64,000 nt of DNA. It comes from CAIKZY01 sp044374195. GTDB lineage: Bacteria; Actinomycetota; Actinomycetes; S36-B12. The position numbers and the translations under genes are program-made. This document shows positions 7,668 to 16,309 of this stretch, piece after piece (positions within the stretch are counted from its first letter, which is position 1; each line of letters begins with the position of its first letter). The DNA lies in the NCBI GenBank assembly GCA_044374195.1, contig JBILOY010000009.1, forward strand, positions 33,359-97,358. The letters run 5' to 3'. The notes under the pieces were generated by a model that searched no databases, was not told the origin of the DNA, and saw only the letters and a list, made by a program, of their open reading frames with translations.

Positions 7668-10132
7668 CCGAGTGCCCCGCCCAGGATCGAAGTAGCCCAT
7701 CGGGCCAGTGCCAGGCGATCAATTTTCGAGTTGTGTCGAATATCTACTGGTAGCTTCTCCATCCGCATCACCGCAGCGAAGGGATATCCGCACACTTGAC
7801 GGAAGGCTGCGGTCTCCCCAGCACCAAGCAGGCATGAACTCCCGGGTTGCTCGAGGATGAGAACAACCTGCTGAGTTCCGGCAGGTCCGATGCCGACGCA
7901 GGCCGCATTGATGGACCCCGCCGCGATCGCGCGCTGCTCAAGGGCGATTGAGGTGAGAGGTCCTTCCGGTGTCGTGATGACATGCGCGAGGCGTCCTTCC
8001 ACCCACAGGTTGCCCTCGGTATCAAGATGTCCCACATCACCTGTGCGATGCCACCCTGCGTTTCGTGATGCACGCATAGTCGTGGCCCACAGTCGGTCGT
8101 AACCATCGCGAATGTGAGAAGCCCGCACGGCGATCTCTCCAGTGGCTTCGGCATCGGTGGTCAAGATCTCGCTGGGATTGCCCAAATCATCAAGTGGCGC
8201 CACTGCAATGTCGATGCCGGGAAGGGCCCGGCCGACAAATACGCCGTTACCAATGCCCTGGTGGCGAATTGCTTCCAGATCAGCCTCAGCTACGGGAAGT
8301 GCTTCGGTCATGCCGTACGGGGTACGAAGTGAGGCGTTGGGGAACAGCCGAGAGGCATCGTCGAGCAGGGGAAGTGGCACCGGAGCACCTGCCGACAGGA
8401 CCAATCGAACACCGTGGAATTCAGCACTTTGCCTATCGGAGAGTTGAGACGAGGTGGCGACGATGTTCCGAAGGGCAGCAGGTGCTGCCCAGATGACGGT
8501 GCCATGGGCGCTCTCAACAGCCTCGGCCAAGTCAGGTGCGGTGAGGGTGCCCGGACGCGTGACATCCATATCGGGAATGACGGATGAGATCCCGAGCCCG
8601 GGTCCGAGAAGTGCCCATGGGGCAAAGGCCGCCACCAATGTGTCGCTTTGGACGAGTTCATAGTGCTCGGCAAGGAGCTGCATGGTGTGAGCGACTTGTC
8701 GATGTCGATAGATCACGCCCTTCGCCGGACCAGTTGCTCCCGACGTGAATACCACGACAGCTTCGTCATCAATGGTTGCCTGCACCCCCAGAGATGGAGC
8801 CGTGCGGATCAATCTGACGAAATCCCGGGTGGAAATGCGCGCGCCGGGAATTCTCAGGGTGCGAGCGAGAAGAAGACCCTCACGGGTTCCGACAACGTGC
8901 ATGGGCGCGGCTCCGCGAATTGCACGCCTCATGCCACGAATTCCGAGGCCACGGTCCACGACAACCGCGCAGGCGCCTAATCGCCACAGCGCATAGACAG
9001 TGCATAGGAGATCTGGACCGGGGGGAATCAGCACGCTGACCCGATCACCGCGAGATATTCCGGCGTGGGCGAAGGCACCCGCCACGCGTGCGACTCGGTC
9101 GGCGAGCAAGGCCCAGGAGATCGAATGAGCGCTGCCTGACTCCCCCATGGTGATCAGAGCAGGTGCTGAGTCTTGTGCGCGGGCAACCAGCGCGTTGTTA
9201 AGACTGGAGACTTCCTCAGAAATCTCACGTGCTTCCGGGGTAGTCGGCCCGGTCGCCAGCCAGGCGAGCAAGTCACCGACAAGTGCCGGAGCATCGTCGA
9301 TCACGAGATGCCGTGCACCCTCGTATCGATGCACCAGAGCTTGTGGGAAGCGCTCCTCAAGATCATGGAGGTAGATATCGCTGAAGACCGGATCGTCGGG
9401 GCCCCACAGCAAGAGCACCGGTACGTCGGTGAGCATGCGTACCCCCTCGGCGATGCGATCAAGTTCGAGGGCGCTGGGGTGGTCGGTCTCCAGCGGGATG
9501 TCAGCCACGAATTGACGAACTCCAGCTCTACGAGCCGCCTCTCCATAGGGCGCTAGATAGGAGTCAGCCTCGGCCTTGGTGAGGCGAGGCTTCGTACCGC
9601 GTGCCACGCGGCTGAGACCGGTGGTCGAACTGATGAAGAGCGAGGTGAGTCTGGTATTCAGATCCAGCAGTGGTCGGGATCTTGCCAGGCGAATCAGTGA
9701 CGGTGCATGTGCGCCATCAGGTTGGTGGATGGCCGTGTTGAGCAACACGATTCCGGCTAGTTGACTCGTGTGATCCAGAGCCCATCCAAGCGACACCGGC
9801 CCACCCCAGTCATGAGCGACCGTAACGATGGGCCCCGTGAGACCAAGTGAGTCGGTGAGATTCCCGAGGTCGATGACTCGATCCGCAAGGCGACGATCTA
9901 CGCCCGAGCGCTCGGAGTAGCCCATCTCAAGCTGATCGACCGCGATAACCCGAACGCTCTCGGGAGCCTGGGCAACGAGATTGCGCCATAGGTATGACCA
10001 TGTCGGGTTGCCATGCACGCACAGCAAGGTCAGAGCTGGTGAGCCCGTACGGTGAGCCCACGAGTCAAGTAGATGCCACTGTCGCTCGATTGCATGAGAG
10101 TCCAAAGCGCGAACAGTGCGTGAGCCTTCCAT
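7664..10132 (-). CDS. OleBC fusion: beta-lactone decarboxylase plus beta-lactone synthetase
   Basis: An 822-residue two-domain protein. Residues 1-about 295 are an alpha/beta hydrolase of the haloalkane dehalogenase group: oxyanion segment HGNPTWSYLW, nucleophile D108 in HDWGG, catalytic histidine near 275. Residues from about 310 are an AMP-forming ligase domain: P-loop FTSGATGPAKGV (462-473), YGMTEALP, TGDVGHLDTEGN, and a C-terminal DIRHNSKIDR lysine motif as in OleC. OleC closes a beta-hydroxy acid to a beta-lactone using ATP, and OleB removes CO2 to give a cis-olefin. oleBC fusions are known from actinobacteria such as Micrococcus luteus. The gene starts 2 bp after oleA. Confidence 0.85.
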   Translation of the reverse strand: MEGSRTVRALDSHAIERQWHLLDSWAHRTGSPALTLLCVHGNPTWSYLWRNLVAQAPESVRVIAVDQLEMGYSERSGVDRRLADRVIDLGNLTDSLGLTGPIVTVAHDWGGPVSLGWALDHTSQLAGIVLLNTAIHQPDGAHAPSLIRLARSRPLLDLNTRLTSLFISSTTGLSRVARGTKPRLTKAEADSYLAPYGEAARRAGVRQFVADIPLETDHPSALELDRIAEGVRMLTDVPVLLLWGPDDPVFSDIYLHDLEERFPQALVHRYEGARHLVIDDAPALVGDLLAWLATGPTTPEAREISEEVSSLNNALVARAQDSAPALITMGESGSAHSISWALLADRVARVAGAFAHAGISRGDRVSVLIPPGPDLLCTVYALWRLGACAVVVDRGLGIRGMRRAIRGAAPMHVVGTREGLLLARTLRIPGARISTRDFVRLIRTAPSLGVQATIDDEAVVVFTSGATGPAKGVIYRHRQVAHTMQLLAEHYELVQSDTLVAAFAPWALLGPGLGISSVIPDMDVTRPGTLTAPDLAEAVESAHGTVIWAAPAALRNIVATSSQLSDRQSAEFHGVRLVLSAGAPVPLPLLDDASRLFPNASLRTPYGMTEALPVAEADLEAIRHQGIGNGVFVGRALPGIDIAVAPLDDLGNPSEILTTDAEATGEIAVRASHIRDGYDRLWATTMRASRNAGWHRTGDVGHLDTEGNLWVEGRLAHVITTPEGPLTSIALEQRAIAAGSINAACVGIGPAGTQQVVLILEQPGSSCLLGAGETAAFRQVCGYPFAAVMRMEKLPVDIRHNSKIDRLALARWATSILGGALG

Positions 10133-10134
10133 GT

Positions 10135-11172
10135 CTACCAGTCGATCTCGATGACCGCTGCGTTCAGTCCGGATCCGATTCCCATGCAGGCCACTCGTTG
10201 TCCGCGTGAGTAGCCACCGGCTGCATGAGCCAGCGTTGTCGGGATCGACGCGGGGCCGATGTTCCCGAGATCCGGGAAGGTCAACGGGACTCGAGCGATG
10301 TCGATTCCCAGTCGCTCGGTGATCGCGGCCGTATGCACCTGAGATACCTGATGAATGACGTAAGAGTCGAGGTCATGCCAGTCAAAGACATCGCGGGCGG
10401 CATCCCACGTATCACCCGCGAGCTCGACTCCCGCGCGCAAGAGGCCGTTGGAGTCGGTGATCATGTGGTCAAGATCCCCGATACACAAAGCGTTGTGCTG
10501 TGTTGCAGCTCTCGCAACTCCCCCGACGAATCGGTGACCCTCCTCGTGCTCGGTTGCTCGCCCGAGCACCATGGCCGCGCCGCCGGATCCGAGGGTCAAG
10601 GTTGCGAAGTTATCGAGAACGTCTTGTCGGGTGGTCGAGGGATCCTGAAGCCTGCGAATGGTGGCCTCCTGGGTGCGGCGGCTGCCTTCGCCGTCGACGA
10701 TCAATGCGTAGTTGATCTGGCCCGAGTCGATCAGGGTAGCGGCAAGTTGCATTCCGTTGACGAACCCAAGGCACGCATTAGCAAGATCAAAATTTAGGCA
10801 GGAGGTCGACAGCCCGAGTTGGTGATGAACGTCGACGGCGGCTGATGGCTCGAGATGGTCGCGGCAGACAGAAGTGTCGATCAACAGACCGATATCTGAG
10901 GGCCTGATACCTGAGCTTTCCAGGGCGGTGCGTCCGGCCATCGCGGCGGCATCGGCGAAGTTCACGTCTTCGGGCCACCAGCGTCGAGAGCGGATGCCGG
11001 CCAGGGCCTCAAGCATCCCCGAACGAAGCCCTACGCGCTCGAGCGTGGAAGCGAGTTGCTCGTCGAACTCATCGGAAGTCACCACGATGGGTGCCTCAGC
11101 AACACCGACGGCGAGGACCGCCGTGTCGGTGTAGTGGAACACGGCGTTTCCGCCGTGAGCCCTAGCCCTCAT
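10135..11172 (-). CDS. oleA: OleA-like thiolase: head-to-head acyl-CoA condensing enzyme
   Basis: A 345-residue thiolase-superfamily protein similar to ketoacyl-ACP synthase III. The nucleophile is C134 in NACLGF, the histidine lies in VIHQVSQVH and the asparagine in GNIGPAS, completing the Cys-His-Asn triad. E108 in RDHLEPSAA corresponds to the glutamate that distinguishes OleA from FabH. OleA joins two long-chain acyl-CoAs into a 2-alkyl-3-oxo acid. AAAGG before ATG 11172 gives a plausible ribosome site. The direct succession oleA-oleBC-oleD is what separates this from a FabH assignment. Confidence 0.85.
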   Translation of the reverse strand: MRARAHGGNAVFHYTDTAVLAVGVAEAPIVVTSDEFDEQLASTLERVGLRSGMLEALAGIRSRRWWPEDVNFADAAAMAGRTALESSGIRPSDIGLLIDTSVCRDHLEPSAAVDVHHQLGLSTSCLNFDLANACLGFVNGMQLAATLIDSGQINYALIVDGEGSRRTQEATIRRLQDPSTTRQDVLDNFATLTLGSGGAAMVLGRATEHEEGHRFVGGVARAATQHNALCIGDLDHMITDSNGLLRAGVELAGDTWDAARDVFDWHDLDSYVIHQVSQVHTAAITERLGIDIARVPLTFPDLGNIGPASIPTTLAHAAGGYSRGQRVACMGIGSGLNAAVIEIDW

Positions 11173-11212
11173 GTGTGCCTTTCAATCGAAGGTTCCCTAG
11201 ACTGCCATGCGT

Positions 11213-13102
11213 CTAGATTTGCTGATCGTCACCCTCATCAGGACGATCGAACTGCGTACGATAAAGATCGGCGTAGACCCCATCGGTACCCAGCAGCTCC
11301 TCATGGGTACCCCGCTCGGCTACTCGGCCATCCACCATCACCAGGATCTGGTCTGCGCGGCGGATCGTCGAGAGCCGGTGGGCGATCACGATCGAGGTTC
11401 GCCCCACCAATGCTGTGTCGAGGGCCCGCTGAACGGCGTTTTCGCTCTCGGAATCCAGATGGGCCGTTGCCTCATCCAGGATCAGAACGCGGGGTGCTTT
11501 GAGTAGCAGCCGGGCAAGAGCGATTCGCTGCTTCTCGCCACCCGAGAGCCGGTACCCACGATCCCCCACGACCGTGTCCAGCCCGTCCGGGAGTGCGGTA
11601 ATCAGATCGCCGATCTGTGCCGAGGAACATGCCTCGAGCAGCTCGGCTTCCGTCGAACCCGGCCTTGCGTACAGCAAATTCGAGCGGATGGTGTCGTGGA
11701 ACATGTGAGCATCCTGGGTGACCACGCCGATGGCATCATGAAGTGACTCCAGTGTCACCCCGCGCACATCCTGATCGCCGACGAGTACTGAACCCGAATT
11801 CACGTCGTAAAGGCGAGTGGCCAACGCACTGATGGTGGTTTTGCCAGCGCCGGAGGGCCCTACAAGTGCCGTCATTGTGCCAGCGGGAACGTCGAAACTC
11901 ACGCCCCTGAGCACGTCTGCTCCGGCCATGCCCGAGTCCTCGCGGGCCACAGACTCCAACGATGCCAGGGACACCTCAGAGGCCTTCGGATAGCGGAAGA
12001 AGACGTCGTCGAAGCTGATGGAGACGGGCCCGGGCTTAACCGACACTGCATTCGGCGAATCGCGCACCATCGGTGGAAGGTCGAGGATCTCGAAGACCCG
12101 CTCGAATGACACCAATGCGGTCATCACATCGACTCGTACGTTCGACAAGGCTGTGAGCGGCCCATACAGCTGCGCTAGAAGTCCGATGAGTGCCAGGAGC
12201 GTGCCCAGGGTAAGGGCGCCGGTGATCACCAGATTGCCACCAAGACCATAAGCAATAGCCGTGGCCAACGCGGCCACCAGGGTCAAGGCGGTGAAGAACC
12301 ATCGATTTGCCATGGCAATGCTGACACCGATGTCGCGCACTTGAGCGGCGCGGCCGGTGAACGACGCTGATTCCTCGGCAGGTCGTCCAAAGAGCTTGAC
12401 GAGAAGTGCACCCGAGACATTGAACCGCTCAGACATCTGGGCGCTCATGACTGCGTTCAGACTCATCTGATCACGGGTCATCGACTGCAGACGTCGGCCC
12501 ATCCAGCGCGCCGGGAAAAGGAAAAGCGGCACGAGAAGTAATGAGACGAGGGTGACCTGCCACGACAGAATGAACATCGTCGTGAGCACGATGATCAGGG
12601 AGATCATGTTTCCAATTACCCCGCCAAGGGTAGAGGTGAAGGCCTGCTGTGCCCCGATTACGTCGCTGTTGAGGCGTGAGATGAGAGCACCGGTCTGTGC
12701 ACGGGTGAAGAAGGCGACCGACTGCTCCTGAACGTGCGTGTAAACCTGGCTGCGAAGGTCGTAGATGAGTCCCTCGCCGATGCGCGAGCTGAAATAGCGA
12801 CCCACAAGACCAAGACCGGCATCAAGGATCGCGAGCAGCGCGATGATTAGTGCGGTAACCGTGACGACCTTGGCATCCCCCACGCTGATTCCGTTGTCAA
12901 CGATCCGGCGAAAGAGCAGCGGCTGCGCCACGCTGAGCAGCGAGGCCAAGACCATCGTGATCAAGAACATGATGACAAGTGCGCGATACGGACGTGCATA
13001 GCCGAGAATTCTTCGTACGAGACCCTTGCTGATCTTGCTTTGCTTGACCGTTGAATCCCGAGTCAGTGATCGATACGCATGCCAGACATTCTCCATCGAC
13101 AT
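11213..13102 (-). CDS. ABC exporter (half-transporter, membrane plus ATPase domain)
   Basis: A 629-residue type IV ABC exporter subunit. Six transmembrane helices lie within about residues 40-320. The ATPase domain has Walker A GPSGAGKT (415-422), signature LSGGEKQR, Walker B LILDEAT and IAHRLST with the switch histidine. Such MsbA/LmrA-like proteins work as homo- or heterodimers that export lipids or drugs; no second half-transporter is nearby, so a homodimer is likely. It is 40 bp upstream of oleA on the same strand and its ATG overlaps the stop of the enoyl-CoA hydratase gene (TAATG). Export of a lipid linked to the ole pathway is possible but unproven. Confidence 0.88.
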   Translation of the reverse strand: MSMENVWHAYRSLTRDSTVKQSKISKGLVRRILGYARPYRALVIMFLITMVLASLLSVAQPLLFRRIVDNGISVGDAKVVTVTALIIALLAILDAGLGLVGRYFSSRIGEGLIYDLRSQVYTHVQEQSVAFFTRAQTGALISRLNSDVIGAQQAFTSTLGGVIGNMISLIIVLTTMFILSWQVTLVSLLLVPLFLFPARWMGRRLQSMTRDQMSLNAVMSAQMSERFNVSGALLVKLFGRPAEESASFTGRAAQVRDIGVSIAMANRWFFTALTLVAALATAIAYGLGGNLVITGALTLGTLLALIGLLAQLYGPLTALSNVRVDVMTALVSFERVFEILDLPPMVRDSPNAVSVKPGPVSISFDDVFFRYPKASEVSLASLESVAREDSGMAGADVLRGVSFDVPAGTMTALVGPSGAGKTTISALATRLYDVNSGSVLVGDQDVRGVTLESLHDAIGVVTQDAHMFHDTIRSNLLYARPGSTEAELLEACSSAQIGDLITALPDGLDTVVGDRGYRLSGGEKQRIALARLLLKAPRVLILDEATAHLDSESENAVQRALDTALVGRTSIVIAHRLSTIRRADQILVMVDGRVAERGTHEELLGTDGVYADLYRTQFDRPDEGDDQQI

Positions 13103-13914
13103 TATGTTGCCTCGCGCAGGAGAGCTGCGATACGGAGAATCTGAGCTTCTCGCTCATTGTCCAGCTGCTCACTTGGATTTGAATCCTCACCGGCACGAAG
13201 CAGCTTCTTGAGTCCGGAGAGCACGCCTCGACTTGATGCGGTGAGCTCCGAGATGATCTCGCTCAGTTGCGCGTCGGGCTTCTTCGAATTGAGCAGGTAC
13301 TGAGCGATTCCCAAAGTGACAGCTTCCGCAGCCTCAATTGCACGGCCCGTGGCACAGATCTCCATGGCTCGTGGGTAGCCCACGGCGCGAACGAGGGAGT
13401 GGGTTCCGCCGAGGTCTGGAATAAGCCCAAGCCTTGGCTCGCGCATGGCGAAACTGGCATCGGGCATCACGGCGACAAGGTCGCATGCCAAGGCCAGTTG
13501 GAATCCGGCGCCGATTGCGTGCCCCTGGACCACCGCAATGGTGATGGCCTCGCACTGTCTCCACCAGGTGAAGGCGGATTGAGCCGTTGTGATGAAGTCA
13601 CGCAGCGCCGACTCCCCCGCCATACCCAGCGATGCGAGCGTGACGGGATTTGCTTCGTTGGGCAATCCGAGCATTGAACGATCCAAACCCGCGCTGAAGC
13701 TCATGCCCTCGCCGGTGAGAACTACGACTCGGGTTGACTCGGTCACGTATGACTTGGCGCCGGCGAGTGCCGCCCATGTCTTCGGGGTCTGGGCATTGCG
13801 ATTGGTGGGAGAGGTGAGGATCACATCGAGACGTGACCCTGAATCCACGATACGGACGCCATCGCCCTCAAAAACCGTGTTCACGGGCTCAGGCGAGTTC
13901 GACGAGATCGGCAT
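13102..13914 (-). CDS. Enoyl-CoA hydratase/isomerase family protein
   Basis: A crotonase-fold protein, 270 residues from the ATG at 13914, which is preceded by GGAG at a spacing of 8; two upstream in-frame starts lack this. The oxyanion-hole segment GHAIGAGFQLALACD is present. The first catalytic glutamate of hydratases is replaced by glutamine there, while the second is kept in MREPRLG, so the reaction may be isomerisation or another crotonase reaction rather than standard hydration. It overlaps the ABC-F gene by 26 bp and the ABC exporter by 1 bp, so these are co-transcribed. The substrate is unknown. Confidence 0.8.
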   Translation of the reverse strand: MPISSNSPEPVNTVFEGDGVRIVDSGSRLDVILTSPTNRNAQTPKTWAALAGAKSYVTESTRVVVLTGEGMSFSAGLDRSMLGLPNEANPVTLASLGMAGESALRDFITTAQSAFTWWRQCEAITIAVVQGHAIGAGFQLALACDLVAVMPDASFAMREPRLGLIPDLGGTHSLVRAVGYPRAMEICATGRAIEAAEAVTLGIAQYLLNSKKPDAQLSEIISELTASSRGVLSGLKKLLRAGEDSNPSEQLDNEREAQILRIAALLREAT

Positions 13915-15487
13915 AATCATCACTCCAAAGGTCCTCATCGCCATCGGGCAGGATCAGTACACGCTCCGGTTCAAGCGCGAACACGGCGCCTGGATCATGT
14001 GTCACGAGAATGACGGCACCCTCGTAACTGCGCAGCGCACTGAGAACCTCCTCGCGACTAGCTGGGTCAAGGTTATTAGTGGGTTCGTCAAGGAGCAGAA
14101 CATTGGCACCTGAGACCACAAGACAAGCCAGAGCCAGACGAGTCTTCTCGCCACCGGACAGAACGCCAGTTGGCTTGCTCACGTCGTCACCTTGGAAGAG
14201 AAATGAGCCAAGAACCGTGCGCTGCTTGGCATCGTCGAGGTGGCCGCCAGCGCGCTGCATGGTTTCTAGAACCGTGGCATTGGGGTCGAGAGTTTCGTGC
14301 TCCTGGGCGTAGTAGCCGATGACAGCTCCGTGACCGGGTTCGATGTTGCCGGTATCCGGTTTGTCAACTCCCGCGAGGATTCGGAGCAGGGTTGTCTTGC
14401 CTGCGCCGTTGAGCCCGAGGATTACAACCTTGCTTCCGCGGTCAATCGCGAGATCAACGTCTGTGAAGACTTCAAGGGAGCCGTACGATCGCGATAAAGA
14501 GCTCGCCATCAAAGGCACCTTGCCGCAGGGTTTGGGTTCGGGGAATCGAAGCTTGGCCACCTTGTCACTTTGGCGAACATCAGAAAGCCCAGCGATAAGC
14601 GTGTCGGCCCTGCGCAGCATGTTCTGTGCAGCCTTCGCCTTTGACGCTTTGGCACGCATGCGATCTGCCTGATTACGCAGCACCTCAGCCTGCTGTTCGG
14701 CATTTCGTCGCTCGCGCTTTCGGCGACGCTCGTCGGTCTCGCGGGCGGTGAGATAGGTGGACCAGCCCATGGAGTAAACGTCGAGTTCGCGGCGGGTGGC
14801 ATCAAGATGCCAGACCTTGTTGACGGTGTCACCCAGAAGCTCGGTGTCGTGGCTGATCACGATGAACCCGCCCTCATAGGTCATCAAGAATTTGCGCAGC
14901 CACTTGATTGAGTCGGCGTCAAGGTGGTTGGTGGGCTCGTCAAGAAGAAGGACATCGGCGCCGCTGAAAAGAATGCGGGCAAGCTCAACACGCCGTCGCT
15001 GGCCACCCGACAAGGTGCCCAGCGGCTGAGCCAGGATTCGCTCCTCAAGTCCTACAGATGCAGCGATTGCCGCGGCCTGCGACTCAACGGCATACCCACC
15101 CAGTGCCTCGAATTCGGCTTCGGCTCGCGTGTAGCGGGCGATGATGCGGTCTCGCTCGGCCTCGTCAGGCTCATCCATCCGCATGCTTGCCTCGTGCATG
15201 CGTCGCAGGACATCCTGAAGGCCGCGAGCTGAGAGAATTCGATCGCGAGCAACCTCGTCGGGATTGCCCGACCGAGGATCCTGAGGCAGGTACCCCACGG
15301 TTCCGGTGCTTGAAATCGTGCCCGAAGCAGGCGTGGTCTCCCCTGCCAATGCCCTTGTGAGAGTTGTCTTGCCAGCGCCATTTCGCCCGACAAGCCCGAC
15401 CCGGTCACCAGGACCCACGCGGAAATTGGCATTGTCGAGGAGAAGTTGAGATCCAGCGCGAAGTTCAATGCCGGATGCGGTGATCAT
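13889..15487 (-). CDS. ABC-F family ATPase
   Basis: A 532-residue soluble protein with two ABC domains joined by a linker and no membrane segments, the ABC-F layout. The first Walker A is GRNGAGKT (34-41) with signature LSGGQRRR and LLLDEPTNHLD; the second is GLNGAGKT with LSGGEKTR and LLLDEPTNNLD. The linker (about residues 240-290) is a highly charged coiled coil (ERRRKRERRNAEQQAEVLR). ABC-F proteins act on ribosomes, relieving stalls or protecting against antibiotics; the subtype is not clear here. An ABC-F gene near suf is also seen in mycobacteria (Rv1473, from memory). TAGACT lies nine bases before the ATG. Confidence 0.9.
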   Translation of the reverse strand: MITASGIELRAGSQLLLDNANFRVGPGDRVGLVGRNGAGKTTLTRALAGETTPASGTISSTGTVGYLPQDPRSGNPDEVARDRILSARGLQDVLRRMHEASMRMDEPDEAERDRIIARYTRAEAEFEALGGYAVESQAAAIAASVGLEERILAQPLGTLSGGQRRRVELARILFSGADVLLLDEPTNHLDADSIKWLRKFLMTYEGGFIVISHDTELLGDTVNKVWHLDATRRELDVYSMGWSTYLTARETDERRRKRERRNAEQQAEVLRNQADRMRAKASKAKAAQNMLRRADTLIAGLSDVRQSDKVAKLRFPEPKPCGKVPLMASSLSRSYGSLEVFTDVDLAIDRGSKVVILGLNGAGKTTLLRILAGVDKPDTGNIEPGHGAVIGYYAQEHETLDPNATVLETMQRAGGHLDDAKQRTVLGSFLFQGDDVSKPTGVLSGGEKTRLALACLVVSGANVLLLDEPTNNLDPASREEVLSALRSYEGAVILVTHDPGAVFALEPERVLILPDGDEDLWSDDYADLVELA

Positions 15488-15496
15488 GAGGCCCTC

Positions 15497-15502
15497 AGTC
15501 TA
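15497..15502 (-). promoter_or_regulatory. Possible -10 box (TAGACT) of the ABC-F gene
   Basis: TAGACT on the minus strand is followed by nine bases containing GAGG and then the ATG at 15487, inside the 52-bp gap after sufT. It would give a very short leader and separate the ABC-F/ole block from the suf operon. Confidence 0.4.
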
Positions 15503-15539
15503 CGGGGAAGACTGCGCCTCCCCTGACGCCCGGAACGAG

Positions 15540-15854
15540 TCAGAGGTTGAAACCGAGAGCGCGCAGCATGTCGCGACCGTCGTCGGTGATCTTGTCGGGA
15601 CCCCACGGGGGCATCCAGACCCAATTGATGCGGAAATCGCTGACCACGGGGGTCAGCGCGGCACGGGTTTGATCCTCGATCACGTCAGTGAGCGGGCAGG
15701 CCGCGGAGGTCAAGGTCATGTCGACAGTGGCGATGTTTGCCTCGTCGACGGCAACCCCGTACACCAGGCCGAGGTCTACGACGTTGATTCCGAGCTCGGG
15801 ATCGACAACATCCTTGAGAGCCTCGATGACGTCTTCATTGGTAGCGATACTCAT
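15540..15854 (-). CDS. sufT: SufT-like metal-sulfur cluster biosynthetic protein (DUF59/MIP18)
   Basis: A 104-residue DUF59 (MIP18) domain protein. Typical features are VDPELGINVVDLGLVYG near the N-terminus and the conserved cysteine in TSAACPLTD (about residue 54), followed by the WPPWGPDKI-type motif (WMPPWGPDKIT). These proteins help mature or deliver Fe-S clusters and end suf operons in many actinobacteria. AAGGAGG precedes the ATG at 15854, which overlaps the sufU stop (ATGA). Confidence 0.88.
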   Translation of the reverse strand: MSIATNEDVIEALKDVVDPELGINVVDLGLVYGVAVDEANIATVDMTLTSAACPLTDVIEDQTRAALTPVVSDFRINWVWMPPWGPDKITDDGRDMLRALGFNL

Positions 15855-16309
15855 CGTGTCTCCTCCTTAGGGACCATAAGGCCCGCTTTGATCTCTGCAT
15901 CCTGTAGTGCCATCCATGGGAGCAACGCGCACTTAACGCGAGCTGGGTACTTGGCGACTCCGACAAAGGCAACACCGTCACCGATGACATCCTCATCGGG
16001 CTCGCCGTTGCCCTGTGAGTGCATCATCGCCACGAAAGCTTCGCGAACCTCCACCGAGTTCTCGACACTGGTGCCTGCGAGCAACTCGGACATCACACTC
16101 GCACTTGCCTGCGAGATTGAGCAGCCTTGACCCTCGTACCCGATCAGCAGGTGTCCATTCGCGTCTGCTGCCACGTCTACGGTGACCTCATCGCCGCAGG
16201 TGGGGTTCACGTGATGCGCCGACGCCAATGGAGACTCGAGAGGAGTCTTGCCGCGGGGGTGCTTGTAGTGATCGAGAATAATCTCTTGGTAGAGCCCGTT
16301 GAGGTCCAT
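15851..16309 (-). CDS. sufU: SufU-type Fe-S assembly protein
   Basis: A 152-residue NifU/IscU-like protein of the Gram-positive SufU group. The three conserved cysteines lie in NPTCGDEV, GQGCSISQAS and RVKCALLPW, with the adjacent aspartate that completes the zinc site in SufU. SufU accepts sulfur from SufS and passes it to the SufBCD scaffold. The longer spacing between the second and third cysteine, about 60 residues, is the SufU-specific insertion. The ATG immediately follows the sufS stop. Confidence 0.93.
   Translation of the reverse strand: MDLNGLYQEIILDHYKHPRGKTPLESPLASAHHVNPTCGDEVTVDVAADANGHLLIGYEGQGCSISQASASVMSELLAGTSVENSVEVREAFVAMMHSQGNGEPDEDVIGDGVAFVGVAKYPARVKCALLPWMALQDAEIKAGLMVPKEETR

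Noticed and set aside
10135..11172. FabH (ketoacyl-ACP synthase III for fatty-acid initiation)
   Set aside because: The fold is shared, but the RDHLEPSAA glutamate and the direct succession by oleBC and oleD favour OleA. The FabH reading remains the main alternative.
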